64,000 nt of DNA from Datisca glomerata (Eukaryota; Streptophyta; Magnoliopsida; Cucurbitales; Datiscaceae), in assembly GCA_003255025.1 (NCBI GenBank), contig QANY01008720.1, positions 1,080,605 to 1,144,604 on the forward strand, written 5' to 3'. The notes beneath the pieces are model-generated. The model searched no databases. It had not been told where the DNA came from and was given only the letters and a program-made list of their open reading frames with translations. Made by a program: the position numbers and the translations under genes. Positions 34,201-45,992 of the stretch are shown one piece after another (the first letter of the stretch is position 1; each line of letters begins with the position of its first letter).

Positions 34201-35480
34201 TTTAATTCTTTTGTTATTTCTGTGCTTGAGTCTTTAAATTTTTATTTTTTTTAATATTTTTATTTCTTTTTCAAGTTCCTGAAGAGTAATAGATTTTCCT
34301 TTCCTTTAATTTTGTTGAATTTTTTCAAGTGTTTGTGAAAGGCTTACAATATTGTTATGTGACTTCAAATTTTCTTTCTTTTAGATTATATTCATAAGTC
34401 TTTCAAGATGTTCTTGTTTTAAATCAAGATTTTTTATTTTACTAATTAAATCTTACAAACAATTTTCTTGTTCTTCATTTTTATTTAAGACACTAACAAT
34501 TTTACGACATCAGCTATTCTTACATCCAATAGAAATGTTTGGAGAATTACTATCAGAACTTGAAGAGTTTTATTCCTCTGATTCAGAGGATTCAAATTCT
34601 TCTAAACCTTCATTACTACTTTCATAGTAATCTATGGATTCTAGAATGCTAAACAATTCTTATTTTTCTTTGTCATATTTTTAATTGATTAATTTTATTT
34701 TTTACTTGGCAAGTGTTTGAAAAGTCATTCTGGCCACATTTAAAACACTTAATTTGACATTATAAAAAAATTATTAAGATTTCTTCTTGAATAATTGTTT
34801 TTCTTAGAAAAGCATTTGTCAAAATTTTTATTTTTGTTTTTGTGGAATTGTAAATTCTTTTAGGATTAAGATGAGAATTTTTTCTATTCTTTTATGAAGG
34901 AGCAATAGTATGTAATCCATATTGCTCACATAAATTGTCTTATTCATATTTGGCAATTTTCTTTTCCTTTCTAATTTATTTATTAATTTTCATGTCTATA
35001 CACATTCTTAGACCTTCTTTTTGTATTGTAGTGTTAATTGTACCGTAGGTGAGACTGTTGTAGTCTATATTTTCTAGGTCCTCACTAAGGAGTGTTCTAG
35101 TTTTGTGGCCAAACAAATTTGGTAAGCCATTTATGAATTTTTCTTTTCAAAAAGGTTGATTGCTATCAACCCTAGACATTACTCTAGACAAAAATATATT
35201 TTTGTACCAGTTAAAGTCACTTAGGGTAGGACACCTAAGATTGATTAATTGTCATGGATACGCGAAGTAACGTTACTTGGCGATCCAATGAGATATTCAA
35301 TTATTGCATAGAAAAGTGTATTAATGGCATCAGGCATTGTTTCCTGATCCTCTCCAAAAATTTGTGTTACTTTAGCATATATCTTTCTTGTTGTAATGAT
35401 GGTATTTTTAGATTTTCAGTGAGATATTTTTTCCACCAGGAATGAAGCATTCTTGTGAATCCTGTGAGTAAAGCTTTATT
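34200..35480 (-). pseudogene. Coat protein and zinc knuckle (unit M1)
   Basis: An acidic region (34,240-34,660), a decayed zinc knuckle (about 34,700-34,750), a basic region (34,790-34,960) and a coat core (about 35,030-35,440) lie on the minus strand. No long open frame remains. The sequence is identified by alignment with 27,166-27,980 and 38,990-39,760. Confidence 0.65.
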
Positions 35481-35970
35481 ACCTAATTGTAAGGCAAATT
35501 GTGTATGGTGATGTAATTGTTGGCTATCATGGCCATGTCCTATAATTAATTAAAGACTTCATGTTTTGAAAGACCATCAGTATTCCATTCATATAATTTT
35601 TCTACACAGGCAGAAAATTGATTAAAGAAGATTCAGTAATTCGAATATCTGGAAGAATGGTGTTTTATGCCTCTTCCTTTCTAGTTATTAATTTCTAAAT
35701 TTCTAATATTTCTTCATTATTATGAATGGTTGAAGATTCATGAATTATGGATGATTCATAGGTGGAATCTGACCGATGACTTTTTTATTCAGAACTATTG
35801 TCTTGGTTAATTACCTTAACAGAAGAAGAAGGCTCAACAGATTTATTTTTCAATTCTTGAAGTATTTTATCAATCTTTTTATTGAGGGAAACAATATTTA
35901 ACGCAGTCTTTTCTAAAAGATTTATTAAATGAGTTTCTTTTAGAGATTAATTAGGTTTAGGCTCATGGAG
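35480..35970 (-). pseudogene. Linker remnant at the 5-prime edge of the concatemer (unit M1)
   Basis: This is homologous to the linker of the other copies, ending at about 35,970 (GGCTCATGGAG on +). The movement protein of this unit is absent. At the edge the sequence switches to the + strand leader of copy K. The word GGAG occurs at this point in both parent sequences. Confidence 0.6.
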
Positions 35971-36230
35971 AAAAACTTGTTTTGAAAACAAATCAGTCTT
36001 CTTCCTCCTCTTTTGTAATATTTTCTTCTTTCTTCTCAACATTAATAATGAGCAAGAGCACTAATTAATCGTTGTAAATTAATTTTCTTCAATCTTGTAA
36101 GTTTAAATCTTACCTCATCAAAATTTGAATACTTGTATTGGTTATTTTTCTTCAATAAATATTTGAATTCTTACTTCCAATACATTGTCTTTAAATGACT
36201 ATTAAATTAATTACGTATTTCCGCCTCTTT

Positions 36231-36248
36231 TGGTATCAAAGTCAAACC
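36231..36248 (+). promoter_or_regulatory. Primer-binding site for initiator tRNA-Met (copy K, first)
   Basis: TGGTATCAAAGTCAAACC has two differences from the TGGTATCAGAGC core. It is followed by CTAGTAG as in the second unit. Confidence 0.75.
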
Positions 36249-36445
36249 TAGTAGAGTATTTACTGTTGCTTAATACTACATAATTATTGTTCTTTACTGC
36301 CCAAGTGGTTGTTACTCTAGATATTGTTGCTATTGTTGTTTACATGCTTACTTGAATAAATTTCCTTCCATTTTAATCATTTGAATTCTGGCTTGTGATA
36401 CCATGTCTTTAAATACTATTAGATAGTATGCAATTCCATCTCTTA

Positions 36446-36463
36446 TGGTATCAAAGTCAAACC
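36446..36463 (+). promoter_or_regulatory. Primer-binding site for initiator tRNA-Met (copy K, second)
   Basis: The same 18-base sequence as at 36,231 occurs 215 bp downstream, in the tandem leader repeat. Confidence 0.75.
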
Positions 36464-36864
36464 TAGTAGGGTGTTTACTATTCTTAATTACTCTGCATAA
36501 TTATTATTTTTCATCACCCAAGTGGTTGGTTATTGTTGTCATTATTGCTTACTTACTTTTTTGAATAATTATTTTTATTTAATCTGTCTGTCCGCCAAAA
36601 TGGCTGGTTATTATTATAATTGATTATTTTTCTATAATCTTTGATTTTTTAATCTGTGAATCTGACATATTAGTTTTTAATAGGTTTACTTCTTAGCACC
36701 CCAATAAGACGTTTTACATACGTAAATCCTGATGGTATGATGGTTTTAAAGGAAAATGGGAGAAGAGTTAAGCTTCTTAGGAGATTGTAGAAGTCATAAC
36801 ATGTTTGAAAATTAATATACATGATGAAATTTTCAATCATAGAATAATTTAGTTATCTTGAGTT

Positions 36865-38160
36865 ATGAGTAGATTATTTAGAAGTAATTCTTCTTGTAGC
36901 AACAGGTCTACAATAAATTAAATACTGAACATAATTAATGAAGAACATGTTGAATACTTAGGAGATGATCATGTAGATCGTAGGGTATGGAACATGTTAA
37001 ATCAATATGATATATTGCTTCCTTCAAGCCTCATCATGTAAAAATAATTGAAAAAATATATACTCTTGGGAAAGGGCATGAAACTTGTCAATTACTTTCC
37101 TCTAATGTAAATAAACATCACATTGAAGAAGGATATAATTCCATTCACTTTGGTTTAGTCCAGATTGGAGTAAAATCACTTACAATAAGAGGCCCAAATA
37201 CCCAGTCTTCTTAGCCTTGTGTTATGCAAGATTTACAAATTTTAATGATAGTATTTTAAGATTAATTGAAACTTCACTTTATAATGGTCCAATCCATTTT
37301 GATTATTTTTCAGATTTGTCTCTAAGTTTGACAGGCCCTCATATTTTTACATCTTTAATTTTGAATATCAAAACTAGTGGTTAACAAATCCTTAAAGGTG
37401 TTCAACCCCTAACTTTGACTTTTAGAATACATTACAAAGTAACCAAAATTAATATGAATTTTCAAGCCATCAATAGGAGTCCACAAAATCAAACCATGTT
37501 AATTTGATCTAGCCAAAGTAATGCTAACATTAGATACCTTAAAACCATTAGGTGGTCTAATATTACTTTACCTACAAATTAGCTTTTAACCAATGAAAGA
37601 CAATGCACTCCAATTCAACGCCCAATTGAAGATATTAATTATATCCAGGAGTACATTGATGGTGCTGTTAAAACTAATTTCTAATCTTTCAGTCATAATC
37701 CTCAAATTAGAGAGTTTAGCGAGTCTAGCACTCCTAGGAATTCTTTTTCTGAATCCACTGTAAAAAATAGTCAATATCTTAGAATCCATCAATTGGAACA
37801 AGAATTAAAAAATTTAACAAGGAAAATTTTAAGACTTAAAAGCATAACCACAAGTTCCCCAGTCAGTAAGCCAATCTTTGATAATAAGACTGAACAATCT
37901 AACGAATCTGAATCACCAACTGCCTCAGATTTTTAGGGAGCCTTACCTTTTTATTCCTCAACTTTTAGTTTTGAATTTAGACACCTTAAGCCAAGAATAC
38001 AAACTTAATTGGGAGGGTTTAACCCAACACATGAATGACTCTGTCAATCTCAATAGACGTACTTTTAGTTTTGAATTTAGACACCTTAAGCCAAGAATAC
38101 AAACCTGATTGGGAGGGTTTAACCCAACACTTGAATGACTCTGTCTATCTCAATAGACGT
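36865..38160 (+). pseudogene. Movement protein (copy K)
   Basis: The ATG at 36,865 starts MSRLFRSNSSCSNRST and a stop follows at once. The 30K-type core is readable at about 37,200-37,440 in changing frames. A 100-bp direct duplication at 37,961-38,160 shifts the frame. By family this is a plasmodesmal movement protein. Here it is dead. Confidence 0.75.
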
Positions 38161-38990
38161 AATAGGTTCATATAGACACACAATATGGATCAAAGGAAAA
38201 TTATCATTGCTGAATGAAATGCGTTCATGCAAGAATTTAGAGTGGATATATTTTTTATTGATTATATCGAGGATATTTATGAAAAGAATATTAAAGTTAT
38301 TTCTAAGACAAATGGGCCAAGGAAGACTCCAGTTGGATGACTGCTAGCCATCCCCCACATGAAAAAATAATCATTAATCACTGCTTCTCCTTTAAAGATT
38401 TCAAAGGAAGAAGAACCAAATATAAAAGTTATTAAACAACTTAATTACACTAATCAAAGTTTAATAGCAATTGAAAAATAATTAGATAAAATTGAGAATA
38501 AGGTTGATAGTCTTCATGAACCTAAATATAATGAATCCCTTAAAGAAACTCCTTTAATAAATTTTTTAGATAAAACTTCTCTAAATATTGTTCTCCTCAA
38601 TTAAAAGATTGATAAAATACTTCAAGAATTGCAAAATAAATCTGTTGAGTCATCTTCTTCTGTTAAGGTAATTAATCAAGATAATAGTTCTGAATCAGAA
38701 ATCCATAAGTCAGATTTCACCTATGAATCATCCATAATAGATGAATCTTCAACCATTCACAATATTGAAGAAAAAAATTAAAAATTTAGAAATTAATAAA
38801 ATTGAAAAAGAAGGGGAAAAGCATATTCCTCCAAATATTCAAATTACAGAATCTTATTTAGTTAATCAATTTTATGCTTCTGTAGAAAAATTATATGAAT
38901 AGAATATCGATGGTCTTTCAGAATATGAAGTCCTCAACAAATTACAGCACGTGGCTATGGTAGCCAACAGTTACATCACCACACATAATT
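38160..38990 (+). pseudogene. Linker between movement and coat domains (copy K)
   Basis: This corresponds to 430-1,440 of copy A. An aromatic-rich motif (38,230-38,300) is followed by Lys/Asn-rich, probably coiled-coil sequence and a Ser-rich part. Stops occur in all frames. No enzyme motif is seen. Confidence 0.5.
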
Positions 38991-39760
38991 TGCCTCACAA
39001 TGAGGTAATAATGCTTTTAGTCACATGATTCACATGAATGCTTCATTCCTGGTGGAAAAAGCATCTCACTAAAGAAATAAAAAATACCATCCTTACAGCA
39101 ATAAAGATTGATGTTGAAAGAATCTCAGTCCTTGGAGAAGATCAGGAAACAATTCCTGATGCCATTAATATAATCTTCTACACAATAATTGAACATTTCA
39201 TTGGAACGCCAAGTAACGTTACTTCACATATCCATGACCAATTAACTAATCTTAGATGTCCTACCCTAAGTGACTTTGACTGGTACAAAAAAAAAATTGT
39301 CCAGACTAATGTCTAGGGATGACAGCAATCAACCTTTTGGGAATGAAAAATTCATAAATGGCTTACTAAATTTGTTTGCCCATAAAATAAGAACAGTCCT
39401 TAGTGATGACCTAAGAAATATAGACTATAATAGTCTCACCTATGGTACAATTATCACTACAATACAAAAAGAATGTCTAAGAATGTGTATAGACTTGAAA
39501 ATTAATAAATAAATTAAAAAGGAAAAGAAATCTACCAAATACGAATTAGGCAATTTCTGTGAGTAATATAGATTACCTACTATTTCTCCTTCCTAAAAGA
39601 ATAGGAAAAAATTCCATGAAAATAAAAATAAAAATTTTGCAAATACTTTTCTATGAATACAAATTATTCAAGAAGAAAATTCAATAAAAAATTGTTGATA
39701 AAATTAAAATTAAATATTTTAAATGTAGTCAGAATGATCATTTTTTCAACACTTTCCAAG
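38990..39760 (+). pseudogene. Coat protein and zinc knuckle (copy K)
   Basis: The coat core lies in two overlapping frames (39,038-39,316 and 39,270-39,512): MLHSWWKKHLT, FIGTPSNVTSHIHDQ, LSDFDWYK, LFAHKIRTVLSDDL. The basic region and a decayed knuckle follow (about 39,520-39,760), where the first knuckle cysteine codon reads Tyr or Phe. A frameshift in a run of A near 39,290 splits the core. Confidence 0.8.
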
Positions 39761-40850
39761 TAAAAATGAAAATTAATCAATTAAAAATCTTCAACAAAGA
39801 AAAATAAGAATTGTGTAGAATTATAGAATTCATAGATTACTAAGAAAGTAGTAATGAAGATTTAGAAGAATTTGAATCCTTTGAATCTCAAGAATTAGAC
39901 TCTTCAAATTCTGACAGTGATTCTTCAAACATCTCTATCATATGTAAAGATAGTTGTTGTCAGAAAATTATTAATGTCTTAAATAAAAATGAAGAATAAA
40001 AAAATATTTTTTTAGATTTAATTAGTAAAACTTAAAATCTTGAATTAAAACAAGAATACCTTGAAAGACTTAGTAATGTAATTCAAAAGAAATAAAATTC
40101 TAAGTTTAATAATAATATTGTAAGCCTTTCATAAATACTTGAAAAATTCAACAAAATTAAAGAAAAGGATAAAGAAGTTACTCTTCAGGAACTCCAAAAA
40201 GAAATAAAAAATATTAAGAAAGAAATACAAGAATTAAAAGATTCGAGCACAGAAATAACAAAAGAGTTAAATCTTTTAAAATAGATAATTTAATTAAAAA
40301 TCATGAATCTAGTGAACTAGAAAAACTTAGTAAATCCCAATTTTTTGGTGATGAGGTTGAAGAACATGTTGTCAGCATTCAAATCCTTCATCACATCAAA
40401 ATTAAAAAATGGCACATAATGGTCAGAATAATAATTCAAGATTTTGATTTCACTTCAATGGATCTTATTGTTTCAGAAGCTGATTTGAATTGTATGCAGG
40501 AAGGATTCATTCCTACCATTTACTTCAAGAAAATAAAAGAATTTTTGTCATCTGTCAGTGGTACTCGAATACATGTCAATTATGAAATCCACAAAGTTCA
40601 CATTTGCCAAGACAATGTATGTTTTAAAACATCATTTGTCTTTGTAAAAAATGAGATAGAAAAAATTATTTTGGGTTTACCATTTATTTCTCTGATTTAT
40701 CCTTTACAATAGAGTATGATGAAATAATTACTTATCACATGGATAAACCTGTCAAATTCAAATTTCTTACTTTTTCTCACAATGAGAAATTGAAAATTTT
40801 AAAACAAAATTTTGTTAGCAAAACTATGAATTTAATTTCTTGTAAACAAA
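39760..40850 (+). pseudogene. Acidic region and aspartic protease (copy K)
   Basis: Asp/Glu/Ser-rich sequence is followed by a Lys/Glu coiled-coil-like part. The protease then lies in the open frame 40,419-40,712 (QEGFIPTIYFKKIKEFL, LGLPFISL). The active-site motif reads IVSEAD: the catalytic Asp is Val and the Gly is Glu. The flap and C-terminal parts are readable. Confidence 0.75.
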
Positions 40851-42340
40851 AACAATTATGTTTTCTATAAGATGAGATAAAATTCAAAAGAATTGAAGAA
40901 CAACTTCAAAATCTTGTTCTTAAAAAAACAAATCAAAATCTTTGAACAAAAAATTTATATAAAATTATGTGCTGACATTCTCAATGCTTTCTTGCACAGA
41001 AAGAAGCATACTGTCAGCCTGCTTTACATTAGGGATTTGATGAAAAGAATATCCCAACAAGACACGACCAATTCATATGAATTTTGAAATACTTGAAATC
41101 TGTAAGAAAGAAATTACATAATTTCTCAATAAAAATATTATGAGCAAATCTCATTGGTCTTGTTCGGCATTTTATGTCCAAAGGGCCAGTGAAATTAAAC
41201 GAGGAGTTCCTTGGTTAGTAATTAATTTTACTCTTCTTAATAATGTTTTGGAATGGATACTATATTATATACCCAACAAAATGGACTTAATCAACAGCCT
41301 TGCAAATGTTGTCGTATTCTCTAAGTTTGACACGAAATCTGGATTCTGACAAATCTAGATAAATGAAAATGATAAATACAAAACAACATTTGTAACTCCA
41401 TTTGGCCATTACGAATGGAATGTAATATCTTTTGGTCTTAAAAATGCTTCTAGTAAATTTCAAAATATAAAGAATGACATTTTCAACCACTTTATTGACT
41501 TCTCAATTGTTTATATTGATGATGTTCTTATTTTCTCTAAATCAATAGAACAGCATTGGAAACATCTTGAATTATTTGCTAAGATAATAAAGCAAAATGG
41601 TTTAATTATCTCTGCAAGTAAAATTAAATTATTTCAATTAGATTTCTAGGATTTGAAATATACCATCCCATTATCAAACCAATTGATCGAGTCATACAAT
41701 TTGCTGATAAATTTTTTGATGAAATCCTTGACAAAACCCAATTACAAAGATTTCTATGATCATTGAATTACATATCTAATTTTTACAACAATTTGAGAAT
41801 TTATTGCAAACCTCTTTTTGAAAGGCTCAAGAAAAATCAACCCCCCCCCCCCCGGACAACTATCCATACCAATTCAATTAAGAAAATTAAAACTCATGTT
41901 AAGACACTTCCTTATCTTGGCTTGCCTACTAATAATTCTTTTAATATTGTCCAAACCAATGCCCCTGAACTTGGATATGGAGGTATCTTATTACAAAAAA
42001 TTTACCCAGAATCACAAGAATAAATTGTCAGGTTTACATCTATAATTTGGACTCAATCTCAAATTAATTATAGTATTATTAAGAAAGAAATTTTAGATGT
42101 TGTTTATGTATTCACAAATTTCAAGATGATTTATTAAATAATTTTTTTTCAAAATTGATTGCATATCTGCAAAACATGTTTTGAAAAAAAATGTAAAAAA
42201 TATTGCTTCCAAACAAATTTTTGCCAGATGGCAGTCTATCCTTATCATTTTTTATTTTGATATTGAATTTATTCAAGACATTAATAATTCAATTCTTAAC
42301 TTTCTTACTCGTGAATTTTTACAGGGTCATCAAGATGGAG
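40850..42340 (+). pseudogene. Reverse transcriptase and RNase H (copy K)
   Basis: The RT fingers (40,970-41,345; NVLEWILYYIPNKMDLIN) are present. The palm has an intact YIDDVLIFS (about 41,513-41,539). The thumb and RNase H follow at 41,763-42,340 (NYISNFYNNLRIYCKPLF, ELGYGGILLQK). Several stops and frameshifts occur. A run of 14-15 C near 41,840 inflates a proline stretch and is probably a length-variable homopolymer. Confidence 0.85.
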
Positions 42341-42344
42341 TCAA

Positions 42345-43669
42345 GGCTCCAGACCTAAAAAATATTATTAAAATGAGTCTTCAACTCCACAAATGACCCT
42401 TCCAAATTAAAGAGTAGTATTTTACTCCTAACCAAGCTCAATTATCAATACTTAGGTCCATCAGACCCAATTACCAATTAGTCATGATCAACCAATTTGA
42501 CCTATCCTCAACTATTCAAACTTTTAATGCCCAATCATTCAATCAACCAATTACAAAATATAAAAAAATCATCTTCTTATTTCCAAAAAATGCCCGGAAA
42601 AAATATCTTTCATATTGAGCCTTCATTTTCTCATTTGAAGGATCCTGCTGAAATTACAAAAGTCCATTTTCTTCCTGATTTTTACTTTGTCGCTGGCCAC
42701 AAGGAAAAGAATCTCAATTTCTACAAAAATATTCTCCTAGAAACAAAATTCATTAACATTAGCCCAATCAAAAATTTCGAAGGAAGTCTATCATTCTTTC
42801 TATATTCTCAAAATTATAACCATTGAGGATTGGAAAGCCCATCCTTCAAGTCTCTAAATTCTTTTAAATAAAAATATAGTATAATTATTTTGACTATATT
42901 GATGCTTGGTACATGATTTTCCTGTATCAAAATGGTGATTTTTCTCACTCTTGACTTTTAAATTTTGACAAGAATTTCAAAATAAAATTTTCAAACTGGT
43001 TCTTAAGATGGTGGTCCATTCATGGCCTTCTCTTAGAATCATTTCCAATCGATTTTCAACAAGTTTTTAATTTATTTCTAAAAATATACAAACCCTTATC
43101 AATTGAGGCTTCTTTTCCCCAAATGTTTTACTTTTTAAATAAATACAAAATACCATGGATCTTAAAATGACAATACTCAATTGAAGATGAAATCCTCACC
43201 AGACAATATTATGTTAAATGATTGGATAAATTTAATCCCAATTACGAATTTGTAAGTATACATCCTAATATGAGACTAGAAAATCATTTTACCCAAGCTC
43301 CATTAAAAATTAATGAGCCCATTAACCTAGATGCACAAATATAACCATCTAGTTTAAATTCATCCAAAGAATCCAAACCCTCTTCAAAAGATAAATCAAA
43401 TTTCACAAAACCTAAATCGAAATTAAAGCATGAATTAATCCAAAAAGATACTTCTCTTTTTGAATAACAATTCTGACTCTGAATCATCTGTAGAGTCAAG
43501 TCACTCAAATAAACCAACAATCTAAAAATCCCAATCATCCAGAAAGGCTACCTCTCAACATTTGAAGGACCAATATAAACTAAAGGGTCGCGTCCTACCA
43601 CAATGGGCCTATGGATTTCAAGACTCCGATGACCCATTTGAAGATATCAATCTCAATGATGATGAGTAA
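42345..43669 (+). pseudogene. C-terminal ORF (copy K), near full length
   Basis: This is the longest version of the ORF downstream of RNase H. The open piece 42,497-42,826 includes HFLPDFYFVAGHKEKNLNFY. Later parts include RQYYVK (about 43,205) and LKINEPINLDAQI (about 43,302-43,340). The end is PQWAYGF...DDE with a stop at 43,667-43,669. I do not recognise a domain. Comparison with unit M1 shows that the central aromatic-rich part is conserved, which argues that it once encoded protein. Confidence 0.6.
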
Positions 43670-43952
43670 ATAAAACTAATTTACCTTTGGCAAAATGCCA
43701 ATGTTGGAATAATCAAAAGATCAAGTAATTTTGAAAAATATATCATGATGACTATCAAAAAGAACAATTATGACTTCTACCAACAATCAATAATCGAAAC
43801 ACAAGAATCCAAAATAGCAATTATCAAGTAATGACAACAATGACTCTAATAAACAGCAATAGTCACAATGACTTTTCAAGACAATAATTATTAATTCCCC
43901 AACTAAAGCAATAATGAAGACATGAAGTCCAAGATAACAATTATCGAGGAAT
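43670..43952 (+). other. Intergenic remnant after copy K
   Basis: Noncoding DNA matches the viral intergenic region (TTTACCTTTGGCAAAATGCC) with repeated ATGACT/TGACAA words. It ends near 43,952 (ATTATCGAGGAAT), before where the TATA box would be. Host sequence follows. Confidence 0.65.
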
Positions 43953-44149
43953 CAGTAGATGCACCACGATATCCCAATTAGGTTGGCACCTCCGTAGCAC
44001 CCTCATCTTCTAACTCAACCCAACATATTATTAAACTAAAATAAAATAGACAACAAAAAATATAAAGAAAACAAATCAACAGAATCTAAAAGAATGTATA
44101 TTACGAGTATTAACGAAAATAAATGAAGAACAAAAATTCAGAGCATTCA

Positions 44150-45600
44150 ACCACCAAGTTGGAGTAACTATACTAGGGTTATGAATTCCAAATAATCTGC
44201 AACTCTGTTACCCTCCCGAAAAATATGAGTGACAATAAATTCCATTTGATTGATTAAATTTAAACATATATCTCAGGTAGCACGCCAACGTCATGAGACC
44301 TTTCAAGATCTAGAACGAAGAATGGACACTACATAAACAGAATCACTTTTCAACCATAATTGTCTCCATCCAAATGTCGAATCATAAATAATTGCATGGA
44401 GAGCACCAGACAACTCAGTCTCGAAAGAAAAACATTCACCAAGATGAATAGCGCAATAACCTTTAACAAATTTTCTAGACGATCGAAAAACGCATCCACA
44501 ACCTACGAGCCTAGGACTACTGAAAATGACTCTATATGTATTTACCTTAGTCCAACCTAATGGGGGAGGACGCCAAAAAACTTTTAAGATACGTGGGGCT
44601 CTAGAAGGATGACCCGAAACATAAAACTGGTAAAGTAGTCAAAAGTTCCTCAATTGAGCTTTGTATCGTGCCAATCTTGAAGGAGTCTGCTTCATGAACT
44701 AAACACCAAAGCAATGCAAGAGCTTCAGCAAAGACAGGTTTTCTACTCTCAAATGCGACTTGAGTATGAAGGAATAACACCACCCAAAACTACGATAATA
44801 ATGGAAGTTTGTCGTAAAGTTTTCAACTGCGTGCTAAAAGATATCTTCATCATCGTCTGCCAAAGATCTAAGAAAGTACTGTCAAGTTTGATATCTTTTT
44901 TAAAACACTGACACGGCATCTCACAGTCCAAGAGAAAAATGGCACCTATAAATAGATGACGTAAGTCCTTATCTGCAGCACAACAAAGACAACATCGAAA
45001 AAGAAAAAATATAACCACGAGCACGCAATGCAAAATCAGTAGGCATATATTTCCATGGAACAAACGTTAAGGATAGACCCAGAGAGTGAAATAAATGACT
45101 TCCAAGTCTACTTACTCCAACTAACAAAATTCTCAACCTCAATAAGAGAGGCATATGCAACTTCACAAGAAATAACATCATCCAAAGAGCGTGTCCAAAC
45201 TAACGAGTCTGTGTCAGAGCTGACCATCATTCTCTTAATCTCAGAAGTAAGTGCCAGATGAGAAGAATGAAAAGACACAAGGAGAGGCCAACCCCCTGGA
45301 TCAGTGCGCACATCTCTCACAATGGACTCTAAAGAAGGATGTAACGAATAAGATCATCAACCAAATCAATCAACGAAGTTCCTAACCAGTTGTCTATCCA
45401 AAAACGAACTTTAGAATCACAACCAATCAATCACCTAGACTCAATCATCAAAAGAGTATGGTATTTCAGGCCAGGCCAGACAGAAGAAAAAATATACCAT
45501 GACCTCGATCGGTGATCCTGTATGAAGTAACGAGCACGAAGATAACTGGAAACCATAGAATTAGTCCTCAGTCAACAACCTTCGAGTGAGTTTTTTCAAC
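44150..45600 (-). mobile_element. LINE fragment: RT end, zf-RVT and RNase H-like domain
   Basis: Minus-strand pieces in changing frames follow the 3-prime half of plant L1-like elements. FWIDNWLGTSL lies near 45,390. WKYMPTDFALRARG comes next, then the Cys/His region CCLCCAADKDLRHLF (zf-RVT, about 44,960-45,010). An RNase H-like domain follows with GCGCVFRSSRKFVKGY and FETELSGALHAI (about 44,390-44,510). Stops and frameshifts show it is old. No poly(A) tail or target duplication was identified. It lies just upstream of the MSI4 gene. Confidence 0.78.
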
Positions 45601-45992
45601 ATTGCCTTGTTAAGAATGCAAAAGTCCTCTAACTTTGGCGAAATCCATACCTTACACATACCCTCATAAATATTTTTTTTATATTTTTACTCTACTCAAA
45701 CCTATTTTAAAACCATCATAGTACCCGAGAATAATATTCTCATCCCTAATAGTCATGAGTCATAAATCGGTATAAGAAAACCACATTTTGTTAAAAAACT
45801 AAACCGTGATTCTAATTTATCAATTTTAGAAGTGGATCCACGCGGCCATGTGTCATGACTCGGTAGAACCGAGTCGTAGCTCGTTCACCTGTGGCTCCGT
45901 AGTCCGCGGTAAACTCAACAGTCAAAAGCTAGAAGCAGAACCCCTAAAACGCGCGGGAAACGAGAGCGAGCGAGCGAGCGAGAGAGAGAGAG
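45600..45992 (+). promoter_or_regulatory. Promoter and 5-prime UTR region of the MSI4-like gene
   Basis: This is the space between the LINE fragment and the start codon. The last part before the ATG is a (GAGC)n/(GA)n microsatellite (about 45,964-45,991), common in plant 5-prime UTRs. No clear TATA box was identified. Confidence 0.4.

Larger units (their letters stand above)
4961..35970 (-). mobile_element. Head-to-tail pararetrovirus concatemer, interrupted by LTR elements
   Basis: Reading the minus strand from 35,970 downwards gives linker, coat, protease, RT, RNase H, C-terminal ORF, intergenic region (unit M1). Movement protein, linker, coat, protease, RT, RNase H, AlkB-like block, C-terminal ORF, intergenic region follow (unit M2, copy C). 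Movement protein through the start of the C-terminal ORF comes last (unit M3, copy B). Units join through their intergenic regions as in a circular genome opened into tandem copies. Two LTR-retrotransposon pieces interrupt M2 inside the protease. All frames are broken. It is flanked by + strand copies on both sides. Confidence 0.82.
35970..36864 (+). other. Leader of copy K
   Basis: It begins with a pyrimidine-rich segment (36,000-36,050), then a tandem pair of units with primer-binding sites and the word CCCAAGTGGTTG (36,299 and 36,519). It ends at the polyprotein ATG, 36,865. No gene is seen. Confidence 0.7.
35970..43952 (+). mobile_element. Endogenous pararetrovirus copy K, nearly one full genome
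   Basis: About 8 kb on the + strand: leader with two primer-binding sites, movement protein, linker, coat and zinc knuckle, protease, RT with fingers, RNase H, C-terminal ORF, and part of the intergenic region. It starts about 55 bp downstream of the position of the TATA box in the other copies and ends upstream of it, so only the promoter is missing. All frames carry stops and frameshifts. No AlkB-like block is present between RNase H and the C-terminal ORF. Confidence 0.85.

Noticed and set aside
41839..41853. Long C run as a functional motif
   Set aside because: It lies in a broken RNase H frame and other copies have a short proline-codon stretch there. Homopolymer expansion or sequencing error is the simplest reading.
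4961..43952. Integrated virus able to be released
   Set aside because: Every copy has stops, frameshifts or deletions in protease, RT, coat or movement regions, so no complete reading frame exists in the window.
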